Below are positions 1-8,756 of a stretch of DNA of 64,000 nucleotides, in pieces (positions within the stretch are counted from its first letter, which is position 1; each line of letters begins with the position of its first letter). The notes under the pieces were generated by a model that was not told the origin of the DNA, made no database searches, and saw only the letters and a program-made list of their open reading frames with translations. The DNA lies in contig DAMALH010000011.1 in NCBI GenBank assembly GCA_032000125.1, positions 45,588 to 109,587 of the forward strand, in the 5' to 3' direction. The DNA comes from Dryocola sp032000125. GTDB lineage: Bacteria; Pseudomonadota; Gammaproteobacteria; Enterobacterales; Enterobacteriaceae. Position numbers and translations under genes: made by a program.

Positions 1-127
1 TAAAAAGGGTCAAGGAACCCCGGCACCGGTAATCATCAAGATAAGAGTCGTTAACTTTCCATTGATAGCCTGCGAAAGCGAGGCTTAAAAAGAAAATGAT
101 GCCGAGGGCAATAATGTTTTTGTTCAT
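1..127 (-). CDS. Small membrane protein, partner of ToxR-like regulator (partial)
   Basis: The first 42 codons of a leftward gene that leaves the window. Its ATG overlaps the TGA of the regulator upstream in an ATGA, so the two are probably translationally coupled. The N-terminus (MNKNIIALGIIFFLSLAFAG) is a signal anchor or signal peptide followed by a polar segment. Pairs of a ToxR-like regulator and a small membrane or periplasmic partner are known (ToxR/ToxS, and YqeI/YqeJ in E. coli). That this is such a partner is inferred from position and topology only. Confidence 0.6.
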   Translation of the reverse strand, partial: MNKNIIALGIIFFLSLAFAGYQWKVNDSYLDDYRCRGSLTLF

Positions 128-900
128 GGCTTAATCCAGTCCTTTTCATAGTATTCAGTTGAGCAAATAAGTGCGTCAGAATGTGATGTGCCGGGGGGAT
201 ATGAGCAGAATGCCAGCGAAAAGCTCACCATTCTTTCCCACTGAGTCACGAATACTTTGTCGAAACCTTTACATATCTCTTCAGATTTTCTTAACCTCTG
301 TTGATCAAAAACTGATATTCCTGAGTCGTTGTTTACATATATTTCACAGCCTTCCGGCATCTTTTTCTCCAGCCTGTAATACTTAAACAACGTTTTTGGT
401 GCCTCAAGTTTATGAACCCCATAAGCTGCGTTAAAAAATATGATAATAAATGTTATAAAGACCAGGAGACATTTTCTGTTAGCGTTTTTGACCGCCAGGG
501 GAGGAGGGGAAGCTCTGAGCGTATCGTGAGTAAAGTCTGGCTCTGCAAGGGGCTCAGTAATGGGAGAGCTAACTTTCTCGATCGATAAGGTGTTATCAAT
601 AAACCACCCTGCTCTTTTTACCGTTTTAACAATTTCCTTGTCAGGAAGGACTTCGGCAAGCGATCTGCGGATATGTGAAATATTCTGGTAAAATGCATTA
701 GGTGAGACACTCAGGTCACGATGTTCCCAACCAATAAGCATAAGATCTTTTTGTTTTAAAATTTCCCCCTGATTTTCAATTAATCCCTGTAAACAAAGAG
801 AGGCCGGTGAGAAAAGCGTTACTTCATTTTTGCTTTGTAAATCAATAAGCAAATTTTTTTCAGGATGAAATTCCACTCGAGAATCTATTATATAGAACAT
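124..900 (-). CDS. ToxR/CadC-like membrane-bound winged-helix regulator
   Basis: A 258-residue one-component regulator. Residues 1-105 look like the OmpR/PhoB-type winged helix of the ToxR family, with the terminal-wing pattern ending in KTVKRAGWFID. Residues 106-141 form a Pro-rich linker, residues 143-161 a single membrane helix, and the rest a periplasmic domain with four cysteines that could form disulfides. DNA binding would occur from the inner membrane. It is divergent from the fimbrial operon across a 521-bp gap and is its most likely local regulator (inference). Similar to E. coli YqeI in architecture; no symbol is assigned. Its stop overlaps the start of the next small membrane gene. 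Confidence 0.75.
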   Translation of the reverse strand: MFYIIDSRVEFHPEKNLLIDLQSKNEVTLFSPASLCLQGLIENQGEILKQKDLMLIGWEHRDLSVSPNAFYQNISHIRRSLAEVLPDKEIVKTVKRAGWFIDNTLSIEKVSSPITEPLAEPDFTHDTLRASPPPLAVKNANRKCLLVFITFIIIFFNAAYGVHKLEAPKTLFKYYRLEKKMPEGCEIYVNNDSGISVFDQQRLRKSEEICKGFDKVFVTQWERMVSFSLAFCSYPPGTSHSDALICSTEYYEKDWIKP

Positions 901-1421
901 AATCTCTACTCTTCTTTAATATAGACAATATTTGTTCGTGTGGTTGAATAGCAATGCGTGTGGTAAAAATATTATCTCTTTCTTAAGAGAACTGAATCGG
1001 CTGGGACCATAGCATAATGGTTATACAAAATACAACTTAAGTATAGAAAAATCTTAAACACCTAATAAATGCTAGTCCTTATTACAATATAGCGGGTAAG
1101 TAATTGCCTTTGTGACGATAATGCTGAAAATTAACCCATGGTTAAGGTGTGGGATTGTATCTACTGCTGAGGTTTTTGTATCCTGCTGAAAATAGTGGGG
1201 TTTTGGGGGTGAATTTTAGTGGTTAAGATTGGGGTTAATGAGATAAATATTCCAGTTAAAACATCAGTATGATGCAATATGCCTACGTTCTGCTTGATAA
1301 CGTTCACTATTCATTATGATGAATAGCGGTCATCTTACGTTTGTAATAAGTAGTGGAAGACATAAGTCGAAAGTTAGCATTTGAGCGTAATTTTGAAACC
1401 CCTTTATATCAGGATTTAACA
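901..1421. promoter_or_regulatory. Long AT-rich divergent control region of the fimbrial operon
   Basis: No convincing gene lies in these 521 bases. The region separates the ToxR-like regulator from the major fimbrial subunit and is AT-rich, as expected for an H-NS- and activator-controlled fimbrial promoter. It holds a perfect palindrome with 8-bp arms and a 4-bp centre (1307-1326) and a weaker one, TTAACC-N3-GGTTAA, at about 1132-1146. I see no FimE/FimB-type invertible repeats and no recombinase gene nearby. An ATG at 1353 opens the frame of the first subunit, but it lacks a signal peptide and the subunit is better started at 1422. Confidence 0.45.
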
Positions 1422-1934
1422 ATGAGAATTAACAAAATATTATTAGCTGTGGCTATGGGAATGGGTTTGGCGTCACTTGCTCACGCGCAAGATCAGGGCC
1501 ATGGTAAGGTGTATTTTCATGGTTCTATTATTGATGCGCCATGCTCTATTGATGACGCATCGCAGAAACAGACCGTTGAACTGGGAGAGATCTCCAACGT
1601 CGCTCTGGCCGATGGCGGCAAATCTCAGGTCAAAAACTTCGACATATTGCTGAAAGACTGCAGCCTGGCAACGGCAAAAACAGTAACCACCACCTTTACC
1701 GGCCAGGAAGGTAAAGATGGCAAGTTAGGCATTAGTGGTAGTGCTTCTGGTGCTGGTATTGTGCTGACCGATGGCGCAGGTAACAAAATCGATCTTGCCA
1801 AGCCGACTAAGGCGCAAACCCTGCAAAACGGTGATAACACGCTGAGTTTCGCCGCTTATGTACAGGGCGACGGCGCGTCTGTTACTCCGGGCGAATTCAC
1901 GAGCGTTGCTGATTTCACCTTGGCTTACCAGTAA
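1422..1934 (+). CDS. Major fimbrial subunit (type 1/Pap-like pilin)
   Basis: A 170-residue secreted pilin. I chose the ATG at 1422 because it follows an AGGA motif and begins a clean signal peptide (MRINKILLAVAMGMGLASLAHA, cut before QDQ). The upstream ATG at 1353 would put 23 polar residues before it. The mature protein has the pilin pattern GSIIDAPCSID, a second Cys about 40 residues later, and a C-terminus ending in the beta-strand FTLAYQ with penultimate aromatic, used for donor-strand complementation. First gene of an eight-gene operon and probably the shaft subunit by position and size. Confidence 0.88.
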   Translation: MRINKILLAVAMGMGLASLAHAQDQGHGKVYFHGSIIDAPCSIDDASQKQTVELGEISNVALADGGKSQVKNFDILLKDCSLATAKTVTTTFTGQEGKDGKLGISGSASGAGIVLTDGAGNKIDLAKPTKAQTLQNGDNTLSFAAYVQGDGASVTPGEFTSVADFTLAYQ

Positions 1935-1994
1935 TGCCGATGTCCCATACACGCTAATTTCCCCTGTATGGGACATCAGAAAAGGACGTGCTGA

Positions 1995-2528
1995 ATGTCG
2001 AATTTGCGTCATTTTGTGCTGCTGTTCAGCATGTTTATTTTTGGCGTCGCAGAAGCCAGTGCCACGAATCAGGGGCAGGGGCGCGTACATGTCAGGGGAA
2101 GTATTGTTGAAACTCCCTGCGCGATTGCTACCGAAAGCCGCGACCAGAGTGTGGACATGGGCGTAACGTCCGCCAGCCTGATTGCCCGCAATGGCCAGAG
2201 TGCGCCGCAGTTTTTTCATATCCGGCTGGTGAATTGTCGGTTAGACCGCCTGAAACCAGGAGATCCAGCGTGGCGTTATTTTCAGCTCACGTTTAATGGA
2301 AAAGATGATAACGGTTCGTTTGCGCTCAATGATGGGGCAAACGGTATTGCGCTCCAGCTGACAGACAGTCAGGGTAATATTGCACATCCAAATCAGCCTC
2401 TTCCTGTCGGTGAGATAACGCCCGGAGATATGATATTGGGCTACAGCCTTCGTCTAGTTGGTAACCATCGCGATATGCAGGCGGGGAACTTTCATTCCGA
2501 TCTGCGATTCATGATGAATTATTACTAA
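1995..2528 (+). CDS. Minor fimbrial subunit, PapH-position
   Basis: A 177-residue pilin-fold protein with a signal peptide ending near VAEASA, the motif GSIVETPCAI, and a second Cys in LVNCRLD. It lies between the major subunit and the usher, the place of papH or mrpB in Pap and MR/P operons, where the product terminates the fibre and anchors it. That role is inferred from gene order; no terminator-specific residue can be shown here. The gap from the major subunit is 60 bases, enough for a processing site or partial terminator. Confidence 0.8.
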   Translation: MSNLRHFVLLFSMFIFGVAEASATNQGQGRVHVRGSIVETPCAIATESRDQSVDMGVTSASLIARNGQSAPQFFHIRLVNCRLDRLKPGDPAWRYFQLTFNGKDDNGSFALNDGANGIALQLTDSQGNIAHPNQPLPVGEITPGDMILGYSLRLVGNHRDMQAGNFHSDLRFMMNYY

Positions 2529-2607
2529 GCATGTCATTTTCGCCATCAGGTCTTTTATGTGAGGCAGGATAACTGCGCGCAATGTTTGTTATTTCCGGGA
2601 TCAAATT

Positions 2608-5157
2608 ATGTCAGGGTATTTATTGGTAAACCTAAGGCCTATACAGCCCATAAAAAGGGTTGCGCTAATAACTGCCTTGTTGATGGTATTTAGTTATCGC
2701 GTGTCAGCAGAAGATATTGAATTTAACACCGATATTCTGGATGTGCATGATAAAGCGAATATCGACCTCAGCCACTTTTCCCGCGCAGGTTATATTATGC
2801 CTGGCCGTTACACGATGACGGTGCTGGTAAACAAAAATGAAATTACCGATCGATCTATTGAGTGGATTGTGTCGGACGATGACAAAAAAAATAGCATTCC
2901 TTGTCTCACGCCTGAGCTGGTTGCAAGCTTTGGTTTAAAAGAGTCTGTGGGGTCGAAACTGGAATGGTTTCACAATGGGCAATGCCTCGATCTGAAGTCG
3001 CTGCCGGGTACCCAAGCGCGCGGCGATCTGAATGGTCCGGTACTGTATCTGAACATGCCGCAGGCCTACCTGGAGTACCGGGCACCGAACTGGGACCCCC
3101 CCTCTCAGTGGGATGATGGTATCGCCGGGTTACTGTTTGATTATTATACCAATGTGCAAACCCGTCATGATGAGCAGGGTGGCGATAGCCACAGCGTGAA
3201 CGGGAATGGCACTACCGGTATGAATATCGGCCCCTGGCGGGTAAGGGCTGACTGGCAGGGCCGGTTACGGCATGAGAAGAGCGGTAGTGATAGCGGCTGG
3301 GACTGGAGTCGGTTCTATGCGTTTCGCGCCCTGCGCTCGCTAGCGGCAAAACTGACTATCGGGGAAGACTCCCTCTATTCTGACATCTTCGACAGCTTCC
3401 GTTTTACCGGGGTGGGGCTGCAGTCGGATGACAAAATGCTGCCGCCTAACCTGCGCGGTTATGCGCCGGAAGTCACCGGCGTGGCGAAAACCAATGCCAA
3501 AGTCATCATCAGCCAGCAGGGCCGGGTCTTGCAGGAAGTGCAAGTCGCGGCCGGGCCATTTCGTATCCAGGATCTGAATGACATGGTGAGCGGGATGCTG
3601 GATGTCCGCGTTGAAGAGCAGGACGGAACGGTTCAGACCTTTACGGTCAACACGGCTACGGTGCCTTATCTGACCCGCCCAGGGCAGGTTCGCTATAAGC
3701 TGGCGGCCGGTCGCCCTTCCGATATGCAGCATCATACCGACGGGCCAGAATTTACCTCGGGGGAGTTTTCCTGGGGGGTGAACAATGGCTGGTCTCTCTA
3801 TGGTGGGGGCGTGGGCAGTAAGGATTATCAGGCGCTGGCAGTGGGGATAGGGCGCGACTTATTAATGTTTGGTGCCATGTCATTTGATGTAACACGCTCC
3901 CGCGCCAGCCTGCCGGACAATACCGGCGTACAGCAGGGCAACTCCTATCGTCTAAGTTATTCAAAACGCTTCGACTCGACGGGTAGCCAGGTCACCTTTG
4001 CTGGCTACCGTTTCTCCGAGCGTAACTTTATGAGCATGGGCGAGTATCTCGATGCCCGGCGCAGTGGTACGCGCGTGGGCAGTAGCAAAGAGATGTACAC
4101 CATCACCTTTAACCAGCAGTTGCCTGCGTTAGGGGTAACGGCTTACTTGAACTATAACCACCAGACCTACTGGGATCGCCCGGCAAGTGACCGCTATAAC
4201 CTGACGCTGTCGCGCTATTTCGACCTGGGCGAACTGCGCAACCTCAGCTTGTCGCTGACCGCCTATCGCAGCCGTTATTACAGCACGCTCGATAACGGTA
4301 TGTATTTATCCCTGTCTGTACCCTGGAGCAACGGCGGTTCGCTTAGCTACAGCGGCGCAATAGACAGGGACGATATCACTCACCAGGTGGGCTATTCCGG
4401 GCACATCGGCGACAGAGACAACTACCAGGTGAGCAGCTCGCTTACCCGTCAGGGAGAGAGCTTCAGCGGCAACTGGAGCCGTGAAGGCGATGTGGCGCAA
4501 ATTGACGCCAGCGGCAGTTATATGCCGGCGCGTTATTCCGCGCTTAGCCTGAGCATGCGCGGCGGTATAACGGCAACCACGCAAGGAGCCGCTCTCCATC
4601 GCAGCAATGTGCCGGGCGGAACACGCATGCTGCTTGATACGGATGGTGTGGCGGATATTCCACTAAAAGGCTTCGGTATCGATACCCGGTCTAACTATTT
4701 TGGCAAAGCGGTTGATACCGATATCAGCGGTTTTTACCGCAGCCAAATGAGCATTGACCTGGATTCACTGCCCGACAACGCCGAGGCCATTCATTCCGTT
4801 GTCCAGGGAACGCTCACCGATGGCGCGATCGGCTATCGCAAATTCGATGTTATTGCCGGCCTGCGGGCAATGGCTGCGATCCGCATGGCCGACGGTTCAT
4901 ATCCGCCCTTTGGTGCGACCGTGCAGAACGAGCGAGGACAGAACACTGGCACCGTGGCTGATGACGGCGTCGTGTATCTGAGCGGAATGCAGCCCGGTGG
5001 GCATATGTGGGTGAGTTGGGATGATGATCAGCAGTGCCTGATGACGCTGCCATCCCCGCTGCCCCGCGACACGAATAACCAAATGTTGCTGCAATGCATT
5101 ATTGATGCCCAGCGTAAGAAGACTGCGGCGGGCAATGATGGACATGCAGCAGACTGA
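2608..5157 (+). CDS. Outer-membrane fimbrial usher (FimD/PapC family)
   Basis: An 849-residue protein of normal usher length. It has a signal peptide (cleavage near VSA-EDIEF), the usher N-terminal domain signature (IDLSHFSRAGYIMPGRYTM), then a 24-strand barrel-type sequence with plug, and C-terminal domains containing the disulfide pair QQC...LQC typical of the family. It would form the pore through which chaperone-subunit complexes are assembled into the fibre. The usher precedes the chaperone gene, as in pap and mrp and unlike fim. A GGGATC motif lies before the ATG. Confidence 0.95.
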   Translation: MSGYLLVNLRPIQPIKRVALITALLMVFSYRVSAEDIEFNTDILDVHDKANIDLSHFSRAGYIMPGRYTMTVLVNKNEITDRSIEWIVSDDDKKNSIPCLTPELVASFGLKESVGSKLEWFHNGQCLDLKSLPGTQARGDLNGPVLYLNMPQAYLEYRAPNWDPPSQWDDGIAGLLFDYYTNVQTRHDEQGGDSHSVNGNGTTGMNIGPWRVRADWQGRLRHEKSGSDSGWDWSRFYAFRALRSLAAKLTIGEDSLYSDIFDSFRFTGVGLQSDDKMLPPNLRGYAPEVTGVAKTNAKVIISQQGRVLQEVQVAAGPFRIQDLNDMVSGMLDVRVEEQDGTVQTFTVNTATVPYLTRPGQVRYKLAAGRPSDMQHHTDGPEFTSGEFSWGVNNGWSLYGGGVGSKDYQALAVGIGRDLLMFGAMSFDVTRSRASLPDNTGVQQGNSYRLSYSKRFDSTGSQVTFAGYRFSERNFMSMGEYLDARRSGTRVGSSKEMYTITFNQQLPALGVTAYLNYNHQTYWDRPASDRYNLTLSRYFDLGELRNLSLSLTAYRSRYYSTLDNGMYLSLSVPWSNGGSLSYSGAIDRDDITHQVGYSGHIGDRDNYQVSSSLTRQGESFSGNWSREGDVAQIDASGSYMPARYSALSLSMRGGITATTQGAALHRSNVPGGTRMLLDTDGVADIPLKGFGIDTRSNYFGKAVDTDISGFYRSQMSIDLDSLPDNAEAIHSVVQGTLTDGAIGYRKFDVIAGLRAMAAIRMADGSYPPFGATVQNERGQNTGTVADDGVVYLSGMQPGGHMWVSWDDDQQCLMTLPSPLPRDTNNQMLLQCIIDAQRKKTAAGNDGHAAD

Positions 5158-5180
5158 ATTAACCATGTACAGGTGAAACA

Positions 5181-5924
5181 ATGAACAGCAGATTTTTTTC
5201 GACTCTGAGCGCGGGTGCCTTGTGCTATGCGCTGGCTACGCCGGCGCATGCCGCTATCGCATTAGACCGAACCCGGGTGATAGTTGAAGGTGACCAGAAA
5301 TCGGTTAGCCTTTCCGTGAGCAATGAGAACCCAAAACTGCCTTATTTGGCTCAGGGCTGGATTGAAGATGAAAAGGGCAACAAGATCAGTAGCCCGATGG
5401 TGGTATTGCCTCCGGTCCAGCGTGTTGAGCCAGGCGCACATAGCCAGGTGCGCATACAGACGCTGCCGGCTATCAATACGCTGCCGCAGGATCGTGAAAC
5501 GCTTTACTATTTTAACCTGCGTGAAATCCCGCCGCGCAGCAACAAGCCCAATACGCTGCAGCTGGCGCTGCAAACGAGCATCAAATTATTCTTCCGCCCG
5601 AAAGCGTTGGTTGTGGATTCGTCAGTGGCTCCGTGGCAGGAAAAGATCACCCTGGTGCGTAATGGCGATCGTTATCAGGTGCGCAACCCCACGCCTTATT
5701 ACGTCACTCTTACCGAAGCAAGCACCCGGCCCGACGGTGAACCGCTTAAATCTTTTAATCCGTTGATGCTTGCGCCGCGTAGCGATGCACCTCTGGGGGT
5801 TAGCGCATCGGCATTAGGCAGTACGCCGGTGCTGACCTATATCAATGATTATGGTGGCCGCCCGCAGCTGAAATTTAAATGTAGCGGTAACCAGTGTAGC
5901 GCTTCGCCAGTCGTTGAGAAATAA
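5181..5924 (+). CDS. Periplasmic fimbrial chaperone (PapD family, FGS type)
   Basis: A 247-residue chaperone with a signal peptide cut near AHAAIA. It keeps the subunit-anchoring residues of the family: an Arg in ALDRTRVI close to the mature N-terminus and a Lys in QTSIKLFFRP. The short F1-G1 loop indicates the FGS subclass, which builds rod-like pili. It donates a beta strand to subunits in the periplasm and delivers them to the usher. The gene follows the usher by 23 bases. Two cysteines near the C-terminus (KCSGNQC) could form a disulfide. Confidence 0.93.
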   Translation: MNSRFFSTLSAGALCYALATPAHAAIALDRTRVIVEGDQKSVSLSVSNENPKLPYLAQGWIEDEKGNKISSPMVVLPPVQRVEPGAHSQVRIQTLPAINTLPQDRETLYYFNLREIPPRSNKPNTLQLALQTSIKLFFRPKALVVDSSVAPWQEKITLVRNGDRYQVRNPTPYYVTLTEASTRPDGEPLKSFNPLMLAPRSDAPLGVSASALGSTPVLTYINDYGGRPQLKFKCSGNQCSASPVVEK

Positions 5925-5946
5925 CGGGCTAAGGTGTAAGAGTGAT

Positions 5947-6516
5947 ATGAAAAACAGCATATTACGGTGTCTGGCCGGCCTGATGCTGGCCAGCACATCA
6001 TTGGTTGCTCAGGCGCAAAGTATCGTTGATGGAGAGACGGGGGTTCTGCATGTCTCCGGTTCGCTCACCGAAAGCCCCTGCCGTCTGAATATGGCGTCGC
6101 TATGGCAGGCTGTCAGTCTTGGTAATACCGCCAGTGGACAGCTTCAGCAGGTTGGGGCTCAGGGGCAGCCGGTTAATATCGAACTGCAGTTGCAGGATTG
6201 CCCGTCCGGTTTGCGTGATGAGAACAGCAATAACCTGCTATGGAGCCCTCATCAGCCAGCGGTAACTGTGCGTTTCACTGCACCCGCCGACAAAACCCAC
6301 CCTGAGCTATTTGCCGTTGCTGGTACCAGCGGGCTGGGGCTAAGGCTGAGAGATGCATACGGGCATGACGTGCGGCCAAACACCGATGCCATCCCATTGC
6401 TGTTAAATAATGGTCAGAATATGTTGTCCTATACCCTGACTCCGGAGCGTACGGGGGCGCCGTTAAGGGCCGGCAGCTGGCATACGCTGATCTCTTTTGG
6501 CCTTGAATATGAATAA
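5947..6516 (+). CDS. Minor fimbrial subunit
   Basis: A 189-residue secreted pilin-like protein. The start at 5947 is preferred over 5914 because it follows AAGGTG and opens the signal peptide MKNSILRCLAGLMLASTSLVAQA. The mature part carries HVSGSLTESPCRL and a later LQDCPSG, the usual pilin Cys pair, and ends in the aromatic alternating strand LISFGLEYE. Position after the chaperone matches papJ/K/E-type adaptor genes, so a tip or adaptor role is likely. Its 3' end sits 25 bases from the chosen start of the next subunit. Confidence 0.8.
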   Translation: MKNSILRCLAGLMLASTSLVAQAQSIVDGETGVLHVSGSLTESPCRLNMASLWQAVSLGNTASGQLQQVGAQGQPVNIELQLQDCPSGLRDENSNNLLWSPHQPAVTVRFTAPADKTHPELFAVAGTSGLGLRLRDAYGHDVRPNTDAIPLLLNNGQNMLSYTLTPERTGAPLRAGSWHTLISFGLEYE

Positions 6517-6541
6517 GGCACGCGCGGGGGAGCGAAAAACG

Positions 6542-7066
6542 ATGGCGTGGGCGAAATCGCTTACGCTTTGCGTGGCCCTATGTGGTTCTGCCCCGATACA
6601 GGCGTTAGAGAAGGTGCAGTTTACCGGCAATCTGGTTACCGAACCCTGTATTATTCCTGACGGTGAAGACACTATTACGCTAGATTTCGGTACGGTGATT
6701 GCCAAATCCCTTTATGCCAATCAAAGAAGCCTTAGCCAACCCTTTACCATTCATCTGGCCCAATGCGATCCATCAATAGCCAGCACCGTCAGCGTTACCT
6801 TCCACGGCGCTGAGAGTGCGAGTCTGCCTGGGTTACTGGCGTTAGACGTGGGCAGCAGCGCCGGGGGGATTTCCATCGGCATCGAACGGGAAAACGGTGA
6901 ATTACAGCCACTCGATCGGGCTTCACCTGCCATCACGCTGCAAAGCAACGAGAATTTTCTGCAATGGAAGGCTTTTGTCGAGGGAAACCCGGAAGCCATT
7001 GCAAAGGAAAATATTACGCCCGGGGAATTTAACGCGACGGCGACGTTTGAATTGTCTTACCAGTAG
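6542..7066 (+). CDS. Minor fimbrial subunit
   Basis: A 174-residue pilin-like protein. The ATG at 6542 has a GGGGGAG ribosome-binding site about nine bases upstream and starts a good signal peptide (MAWAKSLTLCVALCGSAPIQA). In-frame ATGs at 6497 and 6509 overlap the preceding gene and would give a poor N-terminus. Pilin features are FTGNLVTEPCII, LAQCDPS and a C-terminal strand ATFELSYQ. A 142-base gap without a recognisable gene follows, before the adhesin. Confidence 0.8.
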   Translation: MAWAKSLTLCVALCGSAPIQALEKVQFTGNLVTEPCIIPDGEDTITLDFGTVIAKSLYANQRSLSQPFTIHLAQCDPSIASTVSVTFHGAESASLPGLLALDVGSSAGGISIGIERENGELQPLDRASPAITLQSNENFLQWKAFVEGNPEAIAKENITPGEFNATATFELSYQ

Positions 7067-7208
7067 ACATTTAGCACGAAGTCCTGTCGGTACTGTTTAC
7101 AGCCTGCGCACTGTCTGTATTGCATTATATCCTGTAATTGTTAGCCATAACCAGGCAGGGTGCGATCGTCAGGGCGTCGGCGCTTATTAATGTCAAGGTA
7201 ATAAACCA

Positions 7209-8165
7209 ATGTTTAAAAAAGCCTGGGTAGCTTTAGCCCTCCTGATATTATGCCAGTCCTCTGCGCAGGCGTTTACCTGTCGAACCTCTGATGGCAGCGT
7301 TATTCCACCACGGGGTTCAGAAAAGCCGATAGAAGTGCGCGTCAGTGTCGGGCCGGATTTAATCGAGGGTAAAAATCAGATTATTAACGTTTCACAAATA
7401 ACCTGTACAAATGAAGTCGCCAACTGGCATGACTACCTGAAGACAGATACTGATGCGATGATCGTAAATTCCTCTATCTTCAAAGATAACAAGGCCGGAT
7501 TGCAGATTAACGATATGTATCATGACGATCCTGTTCCCCCGGGGAAACAGATCCTGGATATCACCAATAAGCAAACCATGCCGTTGAGTATGAAAATGTT
7601 TATTGAGCTAAAAAAGCAGCCCTCTGCGGATATCCAAATCAGAAAAGGTGATTTGATCGCCCAAATTAACCTGATTCAGAGCAACGATCAGTCCGGTTGC
7701 CCTAATTGCGGGCCATATAAATGGAAGCTGGTGGCCGATAACGATGCGCACTTTGTCACAACCACCTGTACGATAAACAATAATGAGCAAAAAAATGTCG
7801 AATTTGGTCAGGTCCGCCAGGACTTGTTAACGACCGACGCTGCCAGCGCAATGTACACAAAAGAGGAGCCGTTACATTACTCCTGCGACGATAAAACGGT
7901 GAGCGAAAAAATACTGGTGCGTCTGGTAAGCGATGCTGCTCCTTTTTCCAGTAAGCTGATTAAAACCGATAATTCCAGTATCGGGGTTGCTCTGGTTTAT
8001 AAAGGGAAGGTTATCGCGCCGGAGGATAGCATTGAAACCAGCGTAACTAACGGAGAAGGGCAGGACAATATTCAGTTTGCGTTAGTCAAAGATGATAAAA
8101 CCTACAGCTCGATTCCTACCGGAAGCCTGAAGGGCTCGGCGACGTTAATTTTCAGTGCTCCATAA
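7209..8165 (+). CDS. Two-domain FimH-like tip adhesin
   Basis: A 318-residue protein, much longer than the other subunits, made of an N-terminal lectin-like domain (about 22-185) and a C-terminal pilin domain. After the signal peptide (cut at AQA-F) the mature protein begins with Phe, as FimH does. The following aligns by eye with the FimH lectin domain: a Cys pair at 24/66, then Asn68-Glu69 and Asp75 (FimH N46, D47, D54), the strand KGDLIAQINLIQ, and Gln157 and Asn159 (FimH Q133, N135). An extra CPNC loop (164-167) is not in FimH. It would act at the fibre tip; mannose binding is plausible but unproven because D140 and F142 equivalents are unclear. Confidence 0.75.
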   Translation: MFKKAWVALALLILCQSSAQAFTCRTSDGSVIPPRGSEKPIEVRVSVGPDLIEGKNQIINVSQITCTNEVANWHDYLKTDTDAMIVNSSIFKDNKAGLQINDMYHDDPVPPGKQILDITNKQTMPLSMKMFIELKKQPSADIQIRKGDLIAQINLIQSNDQSGCPNCGPYKWKLVADNDAHFVTTTCTINNNEQKNVEFGQVRQDLLTTDAASAMYTKEEPLHYSCDDKTVSEKILVRLVSDAAPFSSKLIKTDNSSIGVALVYKGKVIAPEDSIETSVTNGEGQDNIQFALVKDDKTYSSIPTGSLKGSATLIFSAP

Positions 8166-8174
8166 GGCGGTCAT

Positions 8175-8660
8175 TTGAAAGCGTATAATCTCATCCTTTT
8201 GTGCCTGCTAAGCTCTGCCTGCATGGCCGCCGAACAGGGGCCGAAATTTAATTTTTCGGCGACCGTGGTTGCCCCACCACCCTGTAAGATTAACGGTGAT
8301 AACACGATTAAAGTAGGTTTTGGCGACGTGGGAATTTCCCATGCTGATGGCGAACATTATAAACAAAACCTAAATATTGATGTGGAATGTGATGCTTCCG
8401 CGCCAAAACAACTGTTATTTAAAGTCATTGGAACGGCTGCTTCATTTAACAGTTCCCTGCTGGCGACCAGTAATAACGATTTGGGTATTAAGTTCTTCAA
8501 GGATGATGCTCCCCTGGAGATGAATACCGAGGTTGATTTTGATAACACTACGAAACATACCATCGAGGCGGCGCCATTGCTTAACCCTGGCATCAGCGGC
8601 ACCCCATCTGAGAGCGGCAGTTTTAGCGCAGAAGCGATTCTGTTGGTCAACTATTCATAA
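8175..8660 (+). CDS. Minor fimbrial subunit, TTG start
   Basis: A 161-residue pilin-like protein that starts with TTG at 8175, five bases after a good AAGGCGG ribosome-binding site and nine bases after the adhesin stop. It has a signal peptide (KAYNLILLCLLSSACMA), a Cys pair (PPPCKI and VECDAS) and the C-terminal strand AILLVNYS. It is the last gene of the fimbrial operon. Genes after a tip adhesin are unusual in pap/fim-type operons, so it may be an extra adaptor or an alternative subunit. Confidence 0.78.
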   Translation: MKAYNLILLCLLSSACMAAEQGPKFNFSATVVAPPPCKINGDNTIKVGFGDVGISHADGEHYKQNLNIDVECDASAPKQLLFKVIGTAASFNSSLLATSNNDLGIKFFKDDAPLEMNTEVDFDNTTKHTIEAAPLLNPGISGTPSESGSFSAEAILLVNYS

Positions 8661-8681
8661 GCCCGTAGCGTGAGGGCTTAT
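8657..8681 (+). terminator. Hairpin overlapping the last fimbrial stop codon
   Basis: An 8-bp stem (ATAAGCCC with GGGCTTAT) around a 9-base loop begins within the stop codon. It lacks a proper T-tract, so it is either a weak terminator or an RNA-end stabiliser for the fimbrial messenger. Confidence 0.4.
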
Positions 8682-8716
8682 CAGAACCGTCGTTAAGCGC
8701 TCAGATGCTGCTGTGT

Positions 8717-8748
8717 CAGGCTTTGCCAGTTGGTGGTGGCAAAGCCTG
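8717..8748. repeat. Perfect 12-bp stem-loop at the operon/IS-remnant border
   Basis: CAGGCTTTGCCA and its exact complement surround the 8-base loop GTTGGTGG. It is not followed by a T-tract in either direction. It stands between the fimbrial operon and the IS256-family remnant. Confidence 0.6.
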
Positions 8749-8756
8749 CTAACTCC

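Noticed and set aside
901..1421. Invertible fim-type promoter switch
   Set aside because: Palindromes here are short and single; no separated inverted-repeat pair and no FimB/FimE gene.
1725..2219. 164-codon minus-strand open frame across the first two fimbrial subunits
   Set aside because: Antisense to two clear pilin genes, no recognisable domain, GC-rich third-position artefact.
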